The notes: generated by a model not told the origin, from the sequence alone. Counted from the first letter of the stretch, positions 26,501-35,792 are shown. The stretch: 64,000 bases of DNA from Thiodiazotropha sp040506195 (GCA_040506195.1 JBEVXH010000003.1:186001-250000), one strand, 5' to 3'. A program made the numbers and translations.

Positions 26501-26806
26501 ATGAAGAATCTGATTTACAAATCATGGGTGCTTGTACTATGTATTCTTGTGATGCCATCTGAGAGCTTTGCGAGTTCATGGACCTGTCACTATGCGGAAC
26601 TAACAAGGAATGTGGTTATCTTCTATCCAAATGAACCCGCCAGACTGCCCTGCAAAGTCTATTATACAAAGCCAGACGAAAACGTAATGCCGCGTACATT
26701 ATGGAATGCTGAAAATGACGATACATATTGCGAACGAAAAGCTGTTGAGTTCATTAAGACATTAGAAACGAGGGGCTGGAAGTGTTCTGGTGACAATGAT
26801 CGATAA
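26501..26806 (+). CDS. Small secreted cysteine-containing protein, copy 1
   Basis: 101 residues from the ATG with a GGAG ribosome site eight bases upstream. A signal peptide ends at SFA, leaving a mature domain of about 77 residues with four cysteines (TCHYAEL, LPCKVYY, YCERK, WKCS) that could form two disulfides. A second copy at 31862-32167 is about 85 percent identical. No characterised family recognised. Copies of genes of this type appear to be native to this lineage, judged only from the duplication seen here. Confidence 0.75.
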   Translation: MKNLIYKSWVLVLCILVMPSESFASSWTCHYAELTRNVVIFYPNEPARLPCKVYYTKPDENVMPRTLWNAENDDTYCERKAVEFIKTLETRGWKCSGDNDR

Positions 26807-26899
26807 CTCAGTCTATTACATAAACAATGATAACGAGAAATCGAGAGATTGGGTCAGAGAAGAATGGCACTTGCTTAAAACGAATTTCAGAGGATTTTC

Positions 26900-26976
26900 G
26901 TCATTCCGGCGCAGGCCGGAATCCAGGAAGACCCTCACCATCAAGTATTCTGGATCCCGGCCTGCGCCGGGATGAC
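26900..26976. repeat. Miniature inverted repeat
   Basis: GTCATTCCGGCGCAGGCCGG at the left end is matched by an inverted CCGGCCTGCGCCGGGATGAC at the right end, around a 37-base centre. It resembles the widespread proteobacterial GTCATTCC-type palindromic repeats. No coding capacity. Confidence 0.8.
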
Positions 26977-27131
26977 GGTGATTCTGATATTTGGGGACAC
27001 CCGCATAATTCCATAATGTTGCTCAACCGTCCTGGATGCTGATCTACTGTAGTGAGTATGCTTACGTTCAGGTTGGTAAATACTGCTATAGTCGATTCAA
27101 GAGCCTTTGATTCCAAACAAGTGAGGAACCG

Positions 27132-27923
27132 ATGCCGTATCGAACCTGCGCCCTCGTAACAGGCGCCACCGGCGCCATTGGCGAGGCCATTGCTCAAGGA
27201 CTGGCAGCCGATGGTGAGCGGGAGGTGGTGCTGGTTGCCCGCAACCGGGACAAGGCGGAGCGCGCCGTGCAACGTATCCGGCGCGAAACGGGCAATTCCC
27301 ATGTGCGCTTTGAGTTGGCCGACCTTTCACGGGGCGATGCAATACGCGATCTTGCTGCACGTTGGAATGGTCCATTGCATATCCTTGTCAACAACGCAGC
27401 CATCACACCCCGTCGGCGGGAGGAATCCACGGAGGGGGTGGAACTACAGTTCGCCACCAACGTATTGGGTTATTTTCGCATGATACGAGCCTTCACCCCA
27501 TACCTGCTCGCTGCCGGAGGGGCGCAAGTGGTGAACGTGGCAAGCTACTGGGCGGGAGGACTGGACCTGGACGACCTGGAGTTTCGCCAACGTCGCTACA
27601 ATAACGACACCGCCTACCGACAGTCCAAACAGGCCGACCGTATCCTGAGCACAGCCTTTGCTGAACGTCTGGCTGACCAACAAGTTTGTGTCAACGCATG
27701 CCATCCCGGCGACGTAAACTCAACCCTTAGCAACAACCTCGGCTTCGGCGGTCATCAGAGCCCTGAGCAAGGGGCGGATACCCCCGTCTGGCTGGCCATT
27801 GGCTGCGCTGGGACCGAGACAACGGGACGTTATTTCGAGAAACGCAAGGCAGTCCCTTGCGGATTCAGCAAAGACCGCAATACTATGAAAAGGCTGTTCG
27901 AGACCTGTGAAGCCTATGGTTGA
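27132..27923 (+). CDS. Short-chain dehydrogenase/reductase
   Basis: 263 residues. The NAD(P)-binding TGATGAIG at residue 10, NNAAI, and the catalytic Tyr and Lys in YRQSKQA are present; an Arg-rich segment after the glycine motif (VARNRDKAERAV) suggests NADP preference. The pattern is that of retinol dehydrogenase-like SDRs, whose bacterial substrates are mostly unknown. High GC contrasts with the AT-rich genes on both sides. Direct repeats GGGGACACCCGC lie at 26993 and 27971, on either side of the gene. Confidence 0.87.
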   Translation: MPYRTCALVTGATGAIGEAIAQGLAADGEREVVLVARNRDKAERAVQRIRRETGNSHVRFELADLSRGDAIRDLAARWNGPLHILVNNAAITPRRREESTEGVELQFATNVLGYFRMIRAFTPYLLAAGGAQVVNVASYWAGGLDLDDLEFRQRRYNNDTAYRQSKQADRILSTAFAERLADQQVCVNACHPGDVNSTLSNNLGFGGHQSPEQGADTPVWLAIGCAGTETTGRYFEKRKAVPCGFSKDRNTMKRLFETCEAYG

Positions 27924-28122
27924 TTTTTCCACCGCGGTTGTGCTGCCCGTATTAGGGCCAAGCCGTAATCGGGGACACCCGCTAACTGGTCATAGAAGTG
28001 TTGCAATAAATATATATAATGAGACGTGGGTGCTCGTTGATAATCACTTTCTCGGCAGAAATTCGGCAGGTTGCGAGATCTGTGCGAGGTGCAAGCCCCC
28101 CCGACCTTGGAAATGAACCGAG

Positions 28123-29316
28123 TTGGCTACATACAAAGCATTTCTTGCATATTCTCACAGTGCCTCATCTGAATTGGCTTTTAGGTTACAGAGGGCAATT
28201 ACAAAACTTGGCGAACCGGGTTACTTCCGAAAAAAGTCACGCATTTTTCTCGATCAGACCAATCTTGCCACAACACCAGATCTCTATTTCACGGTTCAAG
28301 ACGCGATCGCCAGTTCCGAATACCTAGTGCTTCTTGCTTCTCCTGAAGCAGCACGAAGTTCATGGGTATCTAAGGAGGTTGAATTCTGGCTTAAGAACAA
28401 AGGCCCTGAAAACTTTCTAATCGCCTTGACATCCGGCGAGATTGCGTGGAACTACGAAACGGGTGATTTCGATTGGGCTCGGACAACTGCGCTGCCTGAA
28501 AGCATCATGGGGTATATCCAAGCCGAACCGTTATGGGTTGATCTGCGAGATTGGCAATCTACGACTGATTCAGATCCAAAGTTCAGACGAGCCGCCGCAC
28601 AACTAACGGCCGCGATCTACAGACGCTCTGCAGATGAGCTCGTAGGGGCTGAAGTTCGTAGACGCAGGCTACCATCCGGCTTGGCTGTTGCTGTACTGTT
28701 TCAAATCTGCGTCGTAGTGTTGCTGTTAGCTATAGAGGCCGTCAGCCTTACCACCGTATTTACCGCCTTGGGACTGATTTTGACGGCCGTCCTCGTCGGC
28801 TTCGGATCATATCGTATCGGTTACTGGTACAAGAAACGCTACGGCTTTTCCATTTTCATCTGCTACCGTAGAGACGATAGCTTTGATTTTTCCTGGCGTT
28901 TAAGTGACGGGTTGATTCGTCTACTAGGTAGCAAGAGAGTGTTTATCGACGAGAAGTCGATTGATCTCGGCTATGAATTTGATGAGGTCATCAGCAGCGC
29001 TATTGATTCTTCCGCGGCAACGCTTGTAGTAATCGGTGATCGATGGACCAATCCGACTCCAGAGACAGGCTTGTCTAGACTATTCGACGATGACGACCCT
29101 GTAAGAAGAGAAATCAGGGCATCATTGCGTCGAAATCTACTTATTGTTCCAGTATTGATAGAAGGTACGAAACTGCCCAAAGTAGATGAACTTCCGGATG
29201 ATATTCAGTTTCTTGCCGCACGCCAGAAGTATGAAGTGCGTCGCGGTTCTCGTTTTCATGAAGATGTTCGTATGCTAGCAAGAAGGGTTATCGCCTCTGT
29301 GGTAAAAATGACTTGA
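28123..29316 (+). CDS. Membrane protein with two TIR domains
   Basis: 397 residues. The N-terminal TIR domain (about 3-115) has YKAFLAYSH, RIFLDQTNL and SSWVSKEVEFWL with the Glu expected for NAD cleavage. Two membrane helices (about 187-235) follow, then a second TIR domain (FSIFICYRRDDSFDFSWRL, RVFIDEKSI, LVVIGDRW, DPVRREI). A frame stop lies just upstream, so the TTG at 28123 is the first start, placed right before the first TIR strand. Dual TIR with a central membrane pair is unusual. Likely a membrane-tethered NADase or signalling receptor in defence. Confidence 0.83.
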   Translation: MATYKAFLAYSHSASSELAFRLQRAITKLGEPGYFRKKSRIFLDQTNLATTPDLYFTVQDAIASSEYLVLLASPEAARSSWVSKEVEFWLKNKGPENFLIALTSGEIAWNYETGDFDWARTTALPESIMGYIQAEPLWVDLRDWQSTTDSDPKFRRAAAQLTAAIYRRSADELVGAEVRRRRLPSGLAVAVLFQICVVVLLLAIEAVSLTTVFTALGLILTAVLVGFGSYRIGYWYKKRYGFSIFICYRRDDSFDFSWRLSDGLIRLLGSKRVFIDEKSIDLGYEFDEVISSAIDSSAATLVVIGDRWTNPTPETGLSRLFDDDDPVRREIRASLRRNLLIVPVLIEGTKLPKVDELPDDIQFLAARQKYEVRRGSRFHEDVRMLARRVIASVVKMT

Positions 29317-29404
29317 CCACTACACCCGGTAATTTCAGTAATTGGTAATTGATGGATATCCAGGTAACTCCGGTAACTGTGGCTTTCACAATATAAACAC
29401 ACTA

Positions 29405-30046
29405 CTACTGTTTCTGGCTAGATCGTAATTCAGCAAATGTTGCGGCGGCTCTGTCAGGGTCTACTACATAAGGTTTAAGCCTGTATGTACAAAATCCACC
29501 GATGCAATCAAGCGTTTGCGATTGGTAAAATTCCTGAAAAACATTCTCTTCATGATAGCGGTCATACCATTTTATTCCGTATCTAGAATTAGACTCAATT
29601 CCCATTAGACCTTCAACGAAAAAGGCAGCTCCAGGCATTCCATCCGGGCTTTTCATATATAGACAAATATCTGCATCCTTACTTACGCTAAAATAATCAA
29701 CATCACATTCCAAGGCAGCGCAATTAGGTACATCTATTTCAAGAAGAAAAGGCATTCCATCGATAACCCTATCAACAATAAACTCTCTGAATGATTCATT
29801 ATCTATTACTACGCATCCATCTACTTCTGCACCGTTATCCACAGATATAGCTGCACCTCGTAAAGAAAGCTTATAGAAAGTGTAAGCATTTTCACTAGTA
29901 TCATTTGCTGATTCAGAGTCAATGAAGTTTAGTCCCATTGAAATCACTGCAATCAAGAGTCCTATTATCCCTGTATAAGTGCCGACTGCTGTGAGTTTGC
30001 TCGGCAAGCTCCATTGTTTCCATTGTTGTCGAGTTGGTATGAGCAT
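29405..30046 (-). CDS. Membrane-anchored protein, unknown function
   Basis: 213 residues from the ATG at 30046. The N-terminus TRQQWKQWSLPSKLTAVGTY followed by one hydrophobic helix is a membrane-anchor type I have seen in proteins of unknown function. The rest is a soluble domain with four cysteines in the mid and C-terminal parts (VPNCAALECD, LDCIGGFCTY), probably outside the cytoplasm. AT-rich, convergent to the double-TIR gene. It may belong to the same acquired module, but no family shows this. Confidence 0.65.
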   Translation of the reverse strand: MLIPTRQQWKQWSLPSKLTAVGTYTGIIGLLIAVISMGLNFIDSESANDTSENAYTFYKLSLRGAAISVDNGAEVDGCVVIDNESFREFIVDRVIDGMPFLLEIDVPNCAALECDVDYFSVSKDADICLYMKSPDGMPGAAFFVEGLMGIESNSRYGIKWYDRYHEENVFQEFYQSQTLDCIGGFCTYRLKPYVVDPDRAAATFAELRSSQKQ

Positions 30047-30125
30047 TTTATACACTACGTGGTTAGCGATTAAGTTCAATGTGATATGCTATGCAGTCAG
30101 AGCCTACTTCAATCCATCACCACAC

Positions 30126-30719
30126 TCAGCTCGGCCCTTCGATCGACAGACTTTCGACATAGATGAGTTCACAGGCCCGGGCTCCAGTGTCCTTTCGGGA
30201 TAGTGAACTGCGCCAGTACCAACCATCCGGTGCACGGGCCTCTACCAGGTAGCCGCGCAGATGCACGATGTGGCCAAGCCGCACTTCATCGAGCAAATCG
30301 GCGATAATCTCGTCTTTTGGGATCATATGCATATTGGCGCTATTGTACTGGATCTCACGCCTCTGCAATGGCATCTCCCGGCTGCTCCAGCGATACCAGC
30401 GTCCACCCTGACTGATCTCGATCATGTCCAGAACATGTTCATCCGACATGGGCCCCCAACCCACGGCGAGGTCGATCGGCGCCAGTTCCGCCTCCCGATC
30501 AAAGCTGTAATCTTCACGACCAAGCACCCGGGCGGACATCTCGAACCGGGCCAAGGGTTTTATCGAGTAACCCCGATGATCGAAGAGCTGCATATCATCG
30601 ACGGCAATCTGAATCGGCGGCTTCGCCGCAATTACGCCTGGCCCATGACGAATCGGATCCTCTGACAACAGCCACCAAACGAGACCTGCAATCGCAGCAA
30701 ACAGTATCCATCTCCTCAT
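30126..30719 (-). CDS. Membrane-anchored conserved protein, unknown function
   Basis: 197 residues. An N-terminal hydrophobic segment (MRRWILFAAIAGLVWWLLS) acts as signal anchor. The soluble part has motifs RVLGREDYSFDREAELAPIDLAVGWGPMSD and GHIVHLRGYLVEARAPDGWYWRSS that look like a conserved periplasmic beta-rich domain found in several proteobacteria; I know no function. GC is high again, so it is probably native. Confidence 0.7.
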   Translation of the reverse strand: MRRWILFAAIAGLVWWLLSEDPIRHGPGVIAAKPPIQIAVDDMQLFDHRGYSIKPLARFEMSARVLGREDYSFDREAELAPIDLAVGWGPMSDEHVLDMIEISQGGRWYRWSSREMPLQRREIQYNSANMHMIPKDEIIADLLDEVRLGHIVHLRGYLVEARAPDGWYWRSSLSRKDTGARACELIYVESLSIEGPS

Positions 30720-30968
30720 TCTCGCTTACACCTCCTCAATCATGCTTATATCATTCCATATTAGCGGATCGATAGCGCCACGGTTTAAAAAATGAAAAAC
30801 AGAGGACATGGTGACAGAGAGGAATTGTTTCATTTATTAGAGACAAATACTCTCTGACCCCTTTATGCTCTGAACACCTTTAGTTTCGGTATTTGTTCTG
30901 CTTATATACTATATGTACAGACTCGATCCCTATAACTCCGGCGGGCAACCATAGACGCCGGCTGCGCA

Positions 30969-31577
30969 TCAATTCTTATCGGCGATACTGACCCGAACAT
31001 CATCCAGCCAAGCGGTACCGGCGTCATTCAACACTGCCGTTATCTGCAAATGAGCCGTATGGGCGGGGATAATGCCTGTTACTGCAACCCGCTGCCAGTC
31101 GTTGGTGCCTGTTATTGCCTCTGCAGCGATATTTCCAATCACTTTTCGGTTGGCTTTGCGAAACACCAGATTGAGGTCGAATCCATCCGGACCCAGGTTT
31201 TCACTTTTGATCATGGCGGTCAGTTTGATGGATTTTCCCGCGGCGTTATCAAGCGGTAACCATTGATAGATCATCCCCCAGGCCTGAATCAGCTTGCGTT
31301 CGATACGGTAACTGTTTTTGCCATCGGTGCTGTCGGTCGTGTCGACGGATACCGCGTACGCCTGTTCTCCCGCATGCTGTGAAAACCCCCAGCCTTCAAG
31401 ATATTGATCAGATTTTTCGAAGCTCGGATTTTCCAGTGGCAGCGTAATGGCTTGAGCTGGCCGGGTATCCTGTTGATGCGACGGGCTTCGATGAGGCGGT
31501 TCGATATCATCGCCACAGGCGGTAAACATTAACGATGCAGTGACTATCAAAGAAAGAGAAAACAGGTTGTTTTTCAT
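30969..31577 (-). CDS. Lipoprotein with carbohydrate-binding-like domain
   Basis: 202 residues. The lipobox LMFTAC places the lipidated Cys at about residue 21. The rest (LENPSFEKSDQYLEGWGF to WQRVAVTGIIPAHTAHLQITAVLNDAGTAWLDDVRV) has the jelly-roll pattern of carbohydrate-binding or CBM4/9-like modules ending in the typical WLDDVxV strand. No catalytic domain is attached. Likely an outer- or inner-membrane lipoprotein that binds a polymer. Confidence 0.78.
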   Translation of the reverse strand: MKNNLFSLSLIVTASLMFTACGDDIEPPHRSPSHQQDTRPAQAITLPLENPSFEKSDQYLEGWGFSQHAGEQAYAVSVDTTDSTDGKNSYRIERKLIQAWGMIYQWLPLDNAAGKSIKLTAMIKSENLGPDGFDLNLVFRKANRKVIGNIAAEAITGTNDWQRVAVTGIIPAHTAHLQITAVLNDAGTAWLDDVRVSIADKN

Positions 31578-31589
31578 GATCGATGCAGC

Positions 31590-31796
31590 CTATCGTTTTG
31601 TGCTGAGTTTTGATATTGCATTTTGATGTGCCACTATATATTCACCGCTGCAAAGTTCAACCGAATATTCAGGACCCGGCCGAATTTGATATATGGTAAT
31701 TACAGCACCATGCTCTGCGTAATAATCGGGGAAATAATCGGTGACACCCACAAAATTCTGCCGCTCCGTTGGGCGGCAACCTTCACTGGAATACAC
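31590..31796 (-). CDS. Small hypothetical protein
   Basis: 68 residues, no signal peptide. The centre (AEHGAVITIYQIRPGPEYSVELCSGE) reads like a small beta-barrel of the DUF4926 kind, which often lies next to toxin-like genes, but the match is by eye only. It begins 13 bases upstream of the lipoprotein gene on the same strand. Could be non-coding. Confidence 0.35.
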   Translation of the reverse strand: MYSSEGCRPTERQNFVGVTDYFPDYYAEHGAVITIYQIRPGPEYSVELCSGEYIVAHQNAISKLSTKR

Positions 31797-31861
31797 AAAT
31801 TCGCTCAGACACGAATATACTAGGAAAATAATCTATGTTTGAATGTATTTGGAGCGATGTC

Positions 31862-32167
31862 ATGAAGAACCTGATTTATATATTATGGGTGCTTCTTCTC
31901 ACTATTTTTATGACGCCATCCGATAGCTTTGCGAATTCATGGACTTGCCACTATGCGGAACTGACAAGAAACGTCCTTATCTTCCATCCGAACGAACCCG
32001 CCAGACTGCCCTGCAAAGTCTACTATGCCAAGCCGAAAGAAAACGTCATGCCGCGTACATTGTGGAAAGCTGAAAATGATGATGATTATTGTGAGCGAAA
32101 AGTGGTTGAGTTCATCAAGAAATTAGAATCAAGGGGCTGGCAGTGTTCTCGTGACAATGATCGGTAA
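31862..32167 (+). CDS. Small secreted cysteine-containing protein, copy 2
   Basis: 101 residues. Signal peptide ending SFA and the same four-cysteine mature domain as the gene at 26501; the ribosome site GGAG and about 30 upstream bases (GAATGTATTTGGAGCGATGT versus GAATATATTTGGAGAGATGT) are also shared, so the duplication includes the promoter-proximal region. Function unknown. Confidence 0.75.
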   Translation: MKNLIYILWVLLLTIFMTPSDSFANSWTCHYAELTRNVLIFHPNEPARLPCKVYYAKPKENVMPRTLWKAENDDDYCERKVVEFIKKLESRGWQCSRDNDR

Positions 32168-32678
32168 CCTAATCGATTAACGCAATCGTCGCCTCCAAAT
32201 CCAAACCTGACAACCCCCAGGACAGGTCAGCCGTTTCTCAGGCCTGGTTTATGAGCTCGATATTCCGACTCACGAGCCAAATACCGACGTTGGTGAAGCA
32301 ATAAGCCTCACAAACGAAGCAAACAATCTCAGTCGCGACGGGAATTCAATTGTTTTTCAGGCAAGATACCTCTGGTAATACAGAAACTCGGCTCGTCGCC
32401 GAAGCAAAATAATACAAAAGCGAGGTTGATCGCTTCAAGAATACGGCAAAAAGCATCGATGGGTTGGGAATAAGGCTTCGTGTGTCGGCCTAAAGGCATC
32501 GCCGGTAGGGGTCGGAGACGAACGGTATTTAAAATAAATGCAAATCCCGGGCCATTCTTAAATGCACAATACCACCTGAGATCTTCGGCGTGATGGTAAG
32601 ATGTAAGTATTCAAAGATCGGCCAATTCTGCTATTCTCGGTTGGTCTCCTAGCGACCACGGGTTCTTTTGATTTGATC
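32168..32678. other. Gene-free stretch
   Basis: About 510 bases with no convincing ORF, RNA gene or terminator. A GGGGTCGGAGACGAA motif at 32507 resembles ends of REP-associated transposase elements, but there is no transposase nearby. Confidence 0.5.
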
Positions 32679-33482
32679 ATGAAACAAGTTTACACGCTCA
32701 GAATCAACGCCACGGAAAATATCGGGATAAATGAGATACCCACCGAGCAGGTTTGGCAGTGGCTCGCCGCGGCTTGGAAGGATATTCAACAGGCGCCGGG
32801 GCAAAGCCTGTTCTTCGGCACCAGTCTAACCCTGCTGAGCATCGTGATCTCCGTTGGAGTCACCGTCACCGGTAACTATTACCTGCTGCCGCCGTTACTG
32901 GCGGGTTTTCTGCTGATCGCGCCATTCATCGGTATAGGTCCGTACTCAATCAGCCAGCAGCTGGAGCACAACGAGAATTCCAGCCTGAAAGTGGCGAGCT
33001 TTGCCTGGTCCCAAAACAGTTTTCAGTTATTCAGCATGGGGGTGGTATTACTGGTCAGCTTCCTTGTCTGGTTCATGCTGGCAAGACTGATATTCTTCTC
33101 TTTTTATGACGGCCAGATACCTTCCGATTGGCTGGGATACATATCGGTGGTGCTAGGTTCCTGGGAGGGCCTCCAGATACTCGCCATAGGCACCATTGTC
33201 GGTGGAATGGTGGCCATCGTGGTGTTTGCCTTCAGCGCGGTTTCGATCCCAATGCTGATGGATCGCCCTGTCAGCTTCATATCCGCCATGCGCACCAGCC
33301 TGACCGCGGTTCGCTACAACCTGGTCTCCATGCTTCTATGGGGAGGGATGCTGGTCACTATTATCTACGCCTGTTTCATGACGGCATTTCTCGGTTTTAT
33401 CATCGGGTTCCCCCTGGCCGCCCATGGCACCTGGCACGCTTACCGTGACCTGGTGGCTGTCAGCGGGCGCCCATCGGATTGA
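32679..33482 (+). CDS. DUF2189-family integral membrane protein
   Basis: 267 residues with about six transmembrane helices. The pattern WLAAAWKDIQQAPGQSLFFG at the N-terminus and FPLAAHGTWHAYRDL at the C-terminus are signatures of DUF2189 (COG5473) membrane proteins. Function is unknown; many sit near cytochrome oxidase or respiratory genes. A monoheme cytochrome lipoprotein follows on the same strand. Confidence 0.85.
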   Translation: MKQVYTLRINATENIGINEIPTEQVWQWLAAAWKDIQQAPGQSLFFGTSLTLLSIVISVGVTVTGNYYLLPPLLAGFLLIAPFIGIGPYSISQQLEHNENSSLKVASFAWSQNSFQLFSMGVVLLVSFLVWFMLARLIFFSFYDGQIPSDWLGYISVVLGSWEGLQILAIGTIVGGMVAIVVFAFSAVSIPMLMDRPVSFISAMRTSLTAVRYNLVSMLLWGGMLVTIIYACFMTAFLGFIIGFPLAAHGTWHAYRDLVAVSGRPSD

Positions 33483-33607
33483 GGAACAGCCTCCCATGCC
33501 GGCCTGGCAATGCTCTTCAGGATAGAGCTGTTCAGGCGGAAGCGTAAAGTCAATGGATCTTTGACCATACCTCCGCTCTTATTTCCCTGATTCGATTAAG
33601 CGCAATT

Positions 33608-33994
33608 ATGTCACGCATCCTATTTGCCACTATCAGTCTCTATCTGCTCGCAGGCTGCGGCGAGCCGCCACGGGAAGCCGGGGCAATACCGGATATGCCG
33701 CGTTTCGCGGAAGAACGCCTCGCTAAGGGGCGCAGTGTCTGGATGGGAACCTGCCGTAACTGCCATCTCCTGGGCATCTCAGGCGCGCCGGCTGTGACAG
33801 ATAGACCCGCCTGGGCACCACGGATCGAAAAAGGCGCGCCTGCCCTCTATCGAAGTGCGCTGAACGGCATCAAGGGGGACGACGGCAAGTATCGCATGCC
33901 GCCCCGGGGCGGCAATGACCGCCTCAAGGATGAGCAGGTTCGCCAGGCAGTCGACTACATGATTGCATCTGTCGAGGCCCAGGCAGGCAACTGA
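33608..33994 (+). CDS. Monoheme cytochrome c lipoprotein
   Basis: 128 residues. A lipobox (LLAGC, Cys17) anchors the protein; one heme site C49-RNCH follows and the axial Met is in YRMPPRGG. The class I c5-like domain is about 85 residues. It lies 125 bases after the DUF2189 membrane protein. It could shuttle electrons at the outer face of the inner membrane. Confidence 0.85.
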   Translation: MSRILFATISLYLLAGCGEPPREAGAIPDMPRFAEERLAKGRSVWMGTCRNCHLLGISGAPAVTDRPAWAPRIEKGAPALYRSALNGIKGDDGKYRMPPRGGNDRLKDEQVRQAVDYMIASVEAQAGN

Positions 33995-34074
33995 CCGCAT
34001 TCCTTTCAGGTTGCATGCATTCGTTACAGGCGATTTTCAAGGGACAGGGCCTATTTCAGCGTTGGGGTAAAGCT

Positions 34075-34962
34075 TTACAGACCTCTTTGCCACTCCTCGC
34101 GAAATCTCGACGACTCGGGGTGTGCGATGGCGCTTCGAACCTGGCTCAATAACCGCTCCCTGTCCTTGTTCAGCACGCCTTTGAGTATCAGATAATTCGA
34201 CGCATGATCGCTGCGGAATATGGTTTTTTCGAGTTCGAGTGCGGATAGCAGTATCTCCATCTCCTCGAGCAACTGACGCAGATTCAACGCTTCGAACTCC
34301 CCGGCGTAACCCTCCACCAGACGTTGCCGCCCCTTTGGGAAACTGACCACCAGCGTTGCCAGATATTCGGGTTGCGATTCGTTCATCAGCGAAGCCGAAT
34401 TGAGCGCATGCTGTTCGCTGTAACGCATTCCGCCCAGGCCGTTCAGAATCATCACCGAACGTCTGATTCCCGCCTCCCGCAGCTTCAACAGGGCCTCCAG
34501 CGAGGTTTGCCAGGTCTCGCCTTTTTCGACCCGTTCCAGCACCAGGTCATCGCCGGTTTCGCAACCGACATAGACCAGCTCCAGGCCCATCTGACGCAGC
34601 GCCTGTAATTCATCGACCGACTTGTTTTTGATATTGCGCGGCAGGCAGTAAGCCGATACCCGCTGGATGTCAGGCAGATATTCGTTGATCGCCTGCATGA
34701 TCTGACGCAATCGGCGATATGAGAGCGTCATCGCATCGCCGTCGGCGAGAAACACGCGCCGCACCGGCATGTTCATGCTGACGAATTGCGCCAGCTCTTC
34801 ACGGATGGTTTCGATGGGATTGGGCTTGAATCGCTTCTGCGGTTCCGTATACATCTCACAGAAGGTGCATCTGTTCCAGGAACAGCCATTGGTGACCTGC
34901 AGGATCAATGACTCCGCCTCGCTGGGCGGACGGAAGACGGGTTCGATATAATTGAACAACAT
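34075..34962 (-). CDS. Radical SAM protein, HemN/Elp3-type fold
   Basis: 295 residues. The cluster motif is C27-x4-C32-x2-C35 (NGCSWNRCTFC), characteristic of the group of small radical SAM enzymes with GCSHNRCTFC-like loops. Other landmarks are LADGDAMTL, YVGCETGDD and VMILNGLGG. No known member of this group has an assigned substrate to my knowledge. It is alone between convergent and divergent genes; GC is native. Confidence 0.87.
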   Translation of the reverse strand: MLFNYIEPVFRPPSEAESLILQVTNGCSWNRCTFCEMYTEPQKRFKPNPIETIREELAQFVSMNMPVRRVFLADGDAMTLSYRRLRQIMQAINEYLPDIQRVSAYCLPRNIKNKSVDELQALRQMGLELVYVGCETGDDLVLERVEKGETWQTSLEALLKLREAGIRRSVMILNGLGGMRYSEQHALNSASLMNESQPEYLATLVVSFPKGRQRLVEGYAGEFEALNLRQLLEEMEILLSALELEKTIFRSDHASNYLILKGVLNKDRERLLSQVRSAIAHPESSRFREEWQRGL

Positions 34963-34990
34963 GGGGCGATTATAGTACCAGCCAATTTCC

Positions 34991-35023
34991 TAGGGCCTGT
35001 TAACACTAATCCAATACACCCTG
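34991..35023 (+). repeat. Intergenic repeat, left copy
   Basis: 33-bp copy of the GGGCCTGTTAAC family that ends in AATACACCCTG. An inverted, nearly identical copy ends at 36116. Confidence 0.8.
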
Positions 35024-35028
35024 GTCGT

Positions 35029-35345
35029 CTAGATCAAGCGCAGGCCGATAGACCAGGTCGTAGGCGTGGGTCCGCGGCAGGCCGGTAGCGGGGACTTCGA
35101 ACCGTTCGCCACCGTTGCGGGTGCGAGTGACCACCAGCCGCCCATCGACGGGAATGCGCTGCCCATGCTTTTAGGCGGGAACGACGGGGTCGGCGGGGTG
35201 AGCCGCAACGGTGAAGCCGAAACCGGAGAGCGGCACATCGTGCAGCTCACGCCAGTGCCTGCCGCCGTCATCGCTGATGAAGATGCCGTCATGGGGCCGC
35301 ATCCAGAGACGGTTCGGAGAGGCGGGACAGTGCACCGGCAGCTAA
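35029..35345 (-). pseudogene. Remnant of a BNR/sialidase-fold repeat protein
   Basis: Read in one minus-strand frame the segment gives CPASPNRLWMRPHDGIFISD, then DGGRHWRELHDVPLSGFGF and, after a TAA stop, RIPVDGRLVVTRTRNGGERF and GLPRTHAYDLVYRPALDLD. These are the repeat blades of BNR/VPS10-type beta-propeller proteins. Both ends and the middle are lost, so it is a fragment. It begins right after the left copy of the repeat. Confidence 0.8.
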
Positions 35346-35390
35346 AACGGCTCGTTTAAGATAAGTTATGAAACCCCTGGTAAACGACGA

Positions 35391-35792
35391 TTACATCGCT
35401 TCGGCAAGAAAAGCGCCCAACTTCATATCCGCAACCAGGATATGCTCGGTCAGCCAATGCTCCAGAAACTCGAAATCCTTGTTCGCGATCCGTCTATCCG
35501 CCTGCAGGAATTTCTGCTGCAGCTCTTTGGCGCTTTCAATCAAATTCCGATGTTCCGTCTTGTGCTCTTCAAATTCTTCATAGGCATACTTCAGCATCAA
35601 GCGCTCTTCATGCCTGAAGTGCCAGACGGTGCAACATATCAGTTCTTCCAATACCGCCTCTTGATAGTCCGCTGAATCCCCATCCGCAACAGCATGATTG
35701 AGAATATTGAACAGATCCACCAGTCTGCGATGATCCTCGTCGATCTCATCGACCTCGACGCTTAGTGTTTTGTTCCAGACCAGATCTTTCAT
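35391..35792 (-). CDS. Bacteriohemerythrin
   Basis: 133 residues from the ATG with a GGAGAAG ribosome site. The diiron ligands are recognisable: EDHRRL, WHFRHEERLM, EEHKTEHRNL and HWLTEHILVADM. Such proteins bind O2 reversibly and deliver or sense it; in this setting they may protect anaerobic enzymes or supply an oxidase. It is divergent from the FNR-like regulator. Confidence 0.93.
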   Translation of the reverse strand: MKDLVWNKTLSVEVDEIDEDHRRLVDLFNILNHAVADGDSADYQEAVLEELICCTVWHFRHEERLMLKYAYEEFEEHKTEHRNLIESAKELQQKFLQADRRIANKDFEFLEHWLTEHILVADMKLGAFLAEAM

